Shown piece by piece: positions 63,402 to 64,000 of a DNA stretch of 64,000 nt (its first letter is position 1; each line of letters opens with the position of its first letter). The stretch lies in assembly GCF_002846495.1 (NCBI RefSeq), contig NZ_PJNE01000001.1, positions 1,364,001-1,428,000 of the forward strand. Reading direction: 5' to 3'. A program made the position numbers and the translations under genes. This stretch comes from Phycicoccus duodecadis (GTDB taxonomy: Bacteria; Actinomycetota; Actinomycetes; Actinomycetales; Dermatophilaceae). A model generated the notes under the pieces. The model saw only the letters and a program-made list of their open reading frames with translations, did no database searches and was not told the origin of the DNA.

Positions 63402-64000
63402 GGTCGCCCCGCCGTGTCGGCCGGCCGCTGCGCCCGGCCGACGAGAGCACCGGACCACCACCAGCCGGCGACGGTGAGCAGCAGCCCGGCGAGCCCGGCC
63501 ATCCGCGCGGGGATGCTGCCGTAGAGCGAGCCCGGCTCGATCCCGATCAGCAGGCCGACGAGGGGGCCCGAGAGCGGCAGCAGCGTGAGGAGGCGCATCG
63601 AGGCGCGCGGCCCGGCCAGCGCGGCCCCGACCCGGCGCCCGGCCTCCTGCCGGGCGCGCACGGACGCGGCCGCCGCCGCCGTGGTGTGGGACGCCGCGGC
63701 ACCGGTGGCTTCGGAGACCCGCCAGGCGCGGGCGAGCACCGCCAGGTCGGAGGCAGTGCGGCCACCCACCCCGGGCGGGGGGTCGGCCACCGCGGCAACG
63801 GGCGAGGACCCCCCGCCGCACCGCTCGGCCAGCCACGGGGCGGCGGCCGTCACAGCGGGCGAGCGGGCCGCGACCGCGAGCGCCGCCGGGAGGTCGAGCC
63901 CCGCCCGCAGCCCGACGGCGACCACCTCGGCCAGGTCGGCGACCCAGCCGTCCTGCACCGTCGTGCTCGACCGGGGGGCCCACCGAGCGCGGAGGCGGCC
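63398..64000 (-). CDS. Type II secretion F domain protein (TadB-like), cut by the window edge
   Basis: At least 200 residues; the reading frame stays open to base 64000, so the 5' end is outside the window. GTG 63958 is internal to the frame and need not be the start. T2SSF features: ADLAEVVAVGLRAGLDLPAA, SEATGAAASHTTAAAAASVR, RASMRLLTLLPLSGPLVGLL and a terminal hydrophobic helix. Overlaps tadC by 4 bp. Confidence 0.82.
   Translation of the reverse strand, partial: GRLRARWAPRSSTTVQDGWVADLAEVVAVGLRAGLDLPAALAVAARSPAVTAAAPWLAERCGGGSSPVAAVADPPPGVGGRTASDLAVLARAWRVSEATGAAASHTTAAAAASVRARQEAGRRVGAALAGPRASMRLLTLLPLSGPLVGLLIGIEPGSLYGSIPARMAGLAGLLLTVAGWWWSGALVGRAQRPADTAGRP

Overview
The window is very GC-rich (third codon positions are almost all G or C), has many GTG starts and uses 4-bp start/stop overlaps (ATGA or GTGA) throughout. 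Gene content and order fit an actinobacterium, probably Micrococcales close to Intrasporangiaceae. Markers include nadC-nadB-panC-DUF2520 facing a fol-ftsH-hpt-tilS block, topA/tmk/holB in one neighbourhood, a DUF222/HNH protein with an actinobacterial SOS box, and a tad pilus locus with DUF4244 and Rv3654c-like genes. The genus is an inference. Most of the window is ordinary chromosome. The clear mobile DNA is one intact IS30-family element.

Layout. 1-8.4 kb: acuC-like deacetylase, TrkA-type K+ protein, two GNATs, proC and proline dehydrogenase in one leftward run, an ABC-2 exporter pair, a TIM-barrel isomerase-like protein and a Ppx/GppA phosphatase. 8.4-14.2 kb: small accessory genes (Cys-rich protein, methyltransferase, GNAT, DUF222-HNH with SOS box, NUDIX, flavin reductase, VOC). 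14.2-18.6 kb: nadC, nadB, panC, DUF2520. 18.7-20.9 kb: a MidA/NDUFAF7-like methyltransferase followed by an orphan NuoD-like protein. 20.9-27.6 kb: DUF3180, folB-folK fusion, folP, folE, ftsH, hpt, tilS, mostly translationally coupled. 27.6-31.5 kb: DUF2342-type metalloprotease, PBP4-type DacB, soluble pyrophosphatase, DUF427. 31.6-36.8 kb: an inorganic-carbon uptake locus with DabB and DabA fused in one 1336-residue protein, a coupled zinc-ribbon protein and a divergent winged-helix regulator. 36.9-45.5 kb: tRNA-Thr(CGU), a secreted tripeptidyl-peptidase-like lipoprotein, holB, tmk, IS30, a TipA-like MerR regulator, topA. 45.5-55.7 kb: DODA-like dioxygenase, a 56-bp tandem repeat, dienelactone hydrolase, a sodium:solute symporter with a small membrane protein, a TetR-controlled heterodimeric ABC exporter and a methyltransferase. 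55.8-61.7 kb: K+-independent H+-pyrophosphatase, STAS anti-anti-sigma factor, MrfA-like helicase, coiled-coil membrane protein. 61.7-64 kb: 3' part of a tad locus, its last gene cut by the window edge.

How the genes work together. The nad/pan and fol blocks make NAD, pantothenate and folate; tilS, hpt and ftsH are the usual housekeeping partners of folE. A soluble and a membrane-bound proton-pumping pyrophosphatase coexist.

The most noteworthy loci are four. (1) The dab locus pairs a one-chain DabB-DabA with a neighbour whose N-terminus resembles ITPase/Ham1 enzymes. (2) The MidA-like/NuoD-like pair matches a known mitochondrial enzyme-substrate pair, but the NuoD-like protein has Trp at the quinone-binding Tyr. 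(3) The DUF222-HNH gene has an SOS box laid over its -35 element. (4) The TetR operator fills the 17-bp spacer of its own promoter. No CRISPR array, rRNA, prophage or riboswitch was recognised.
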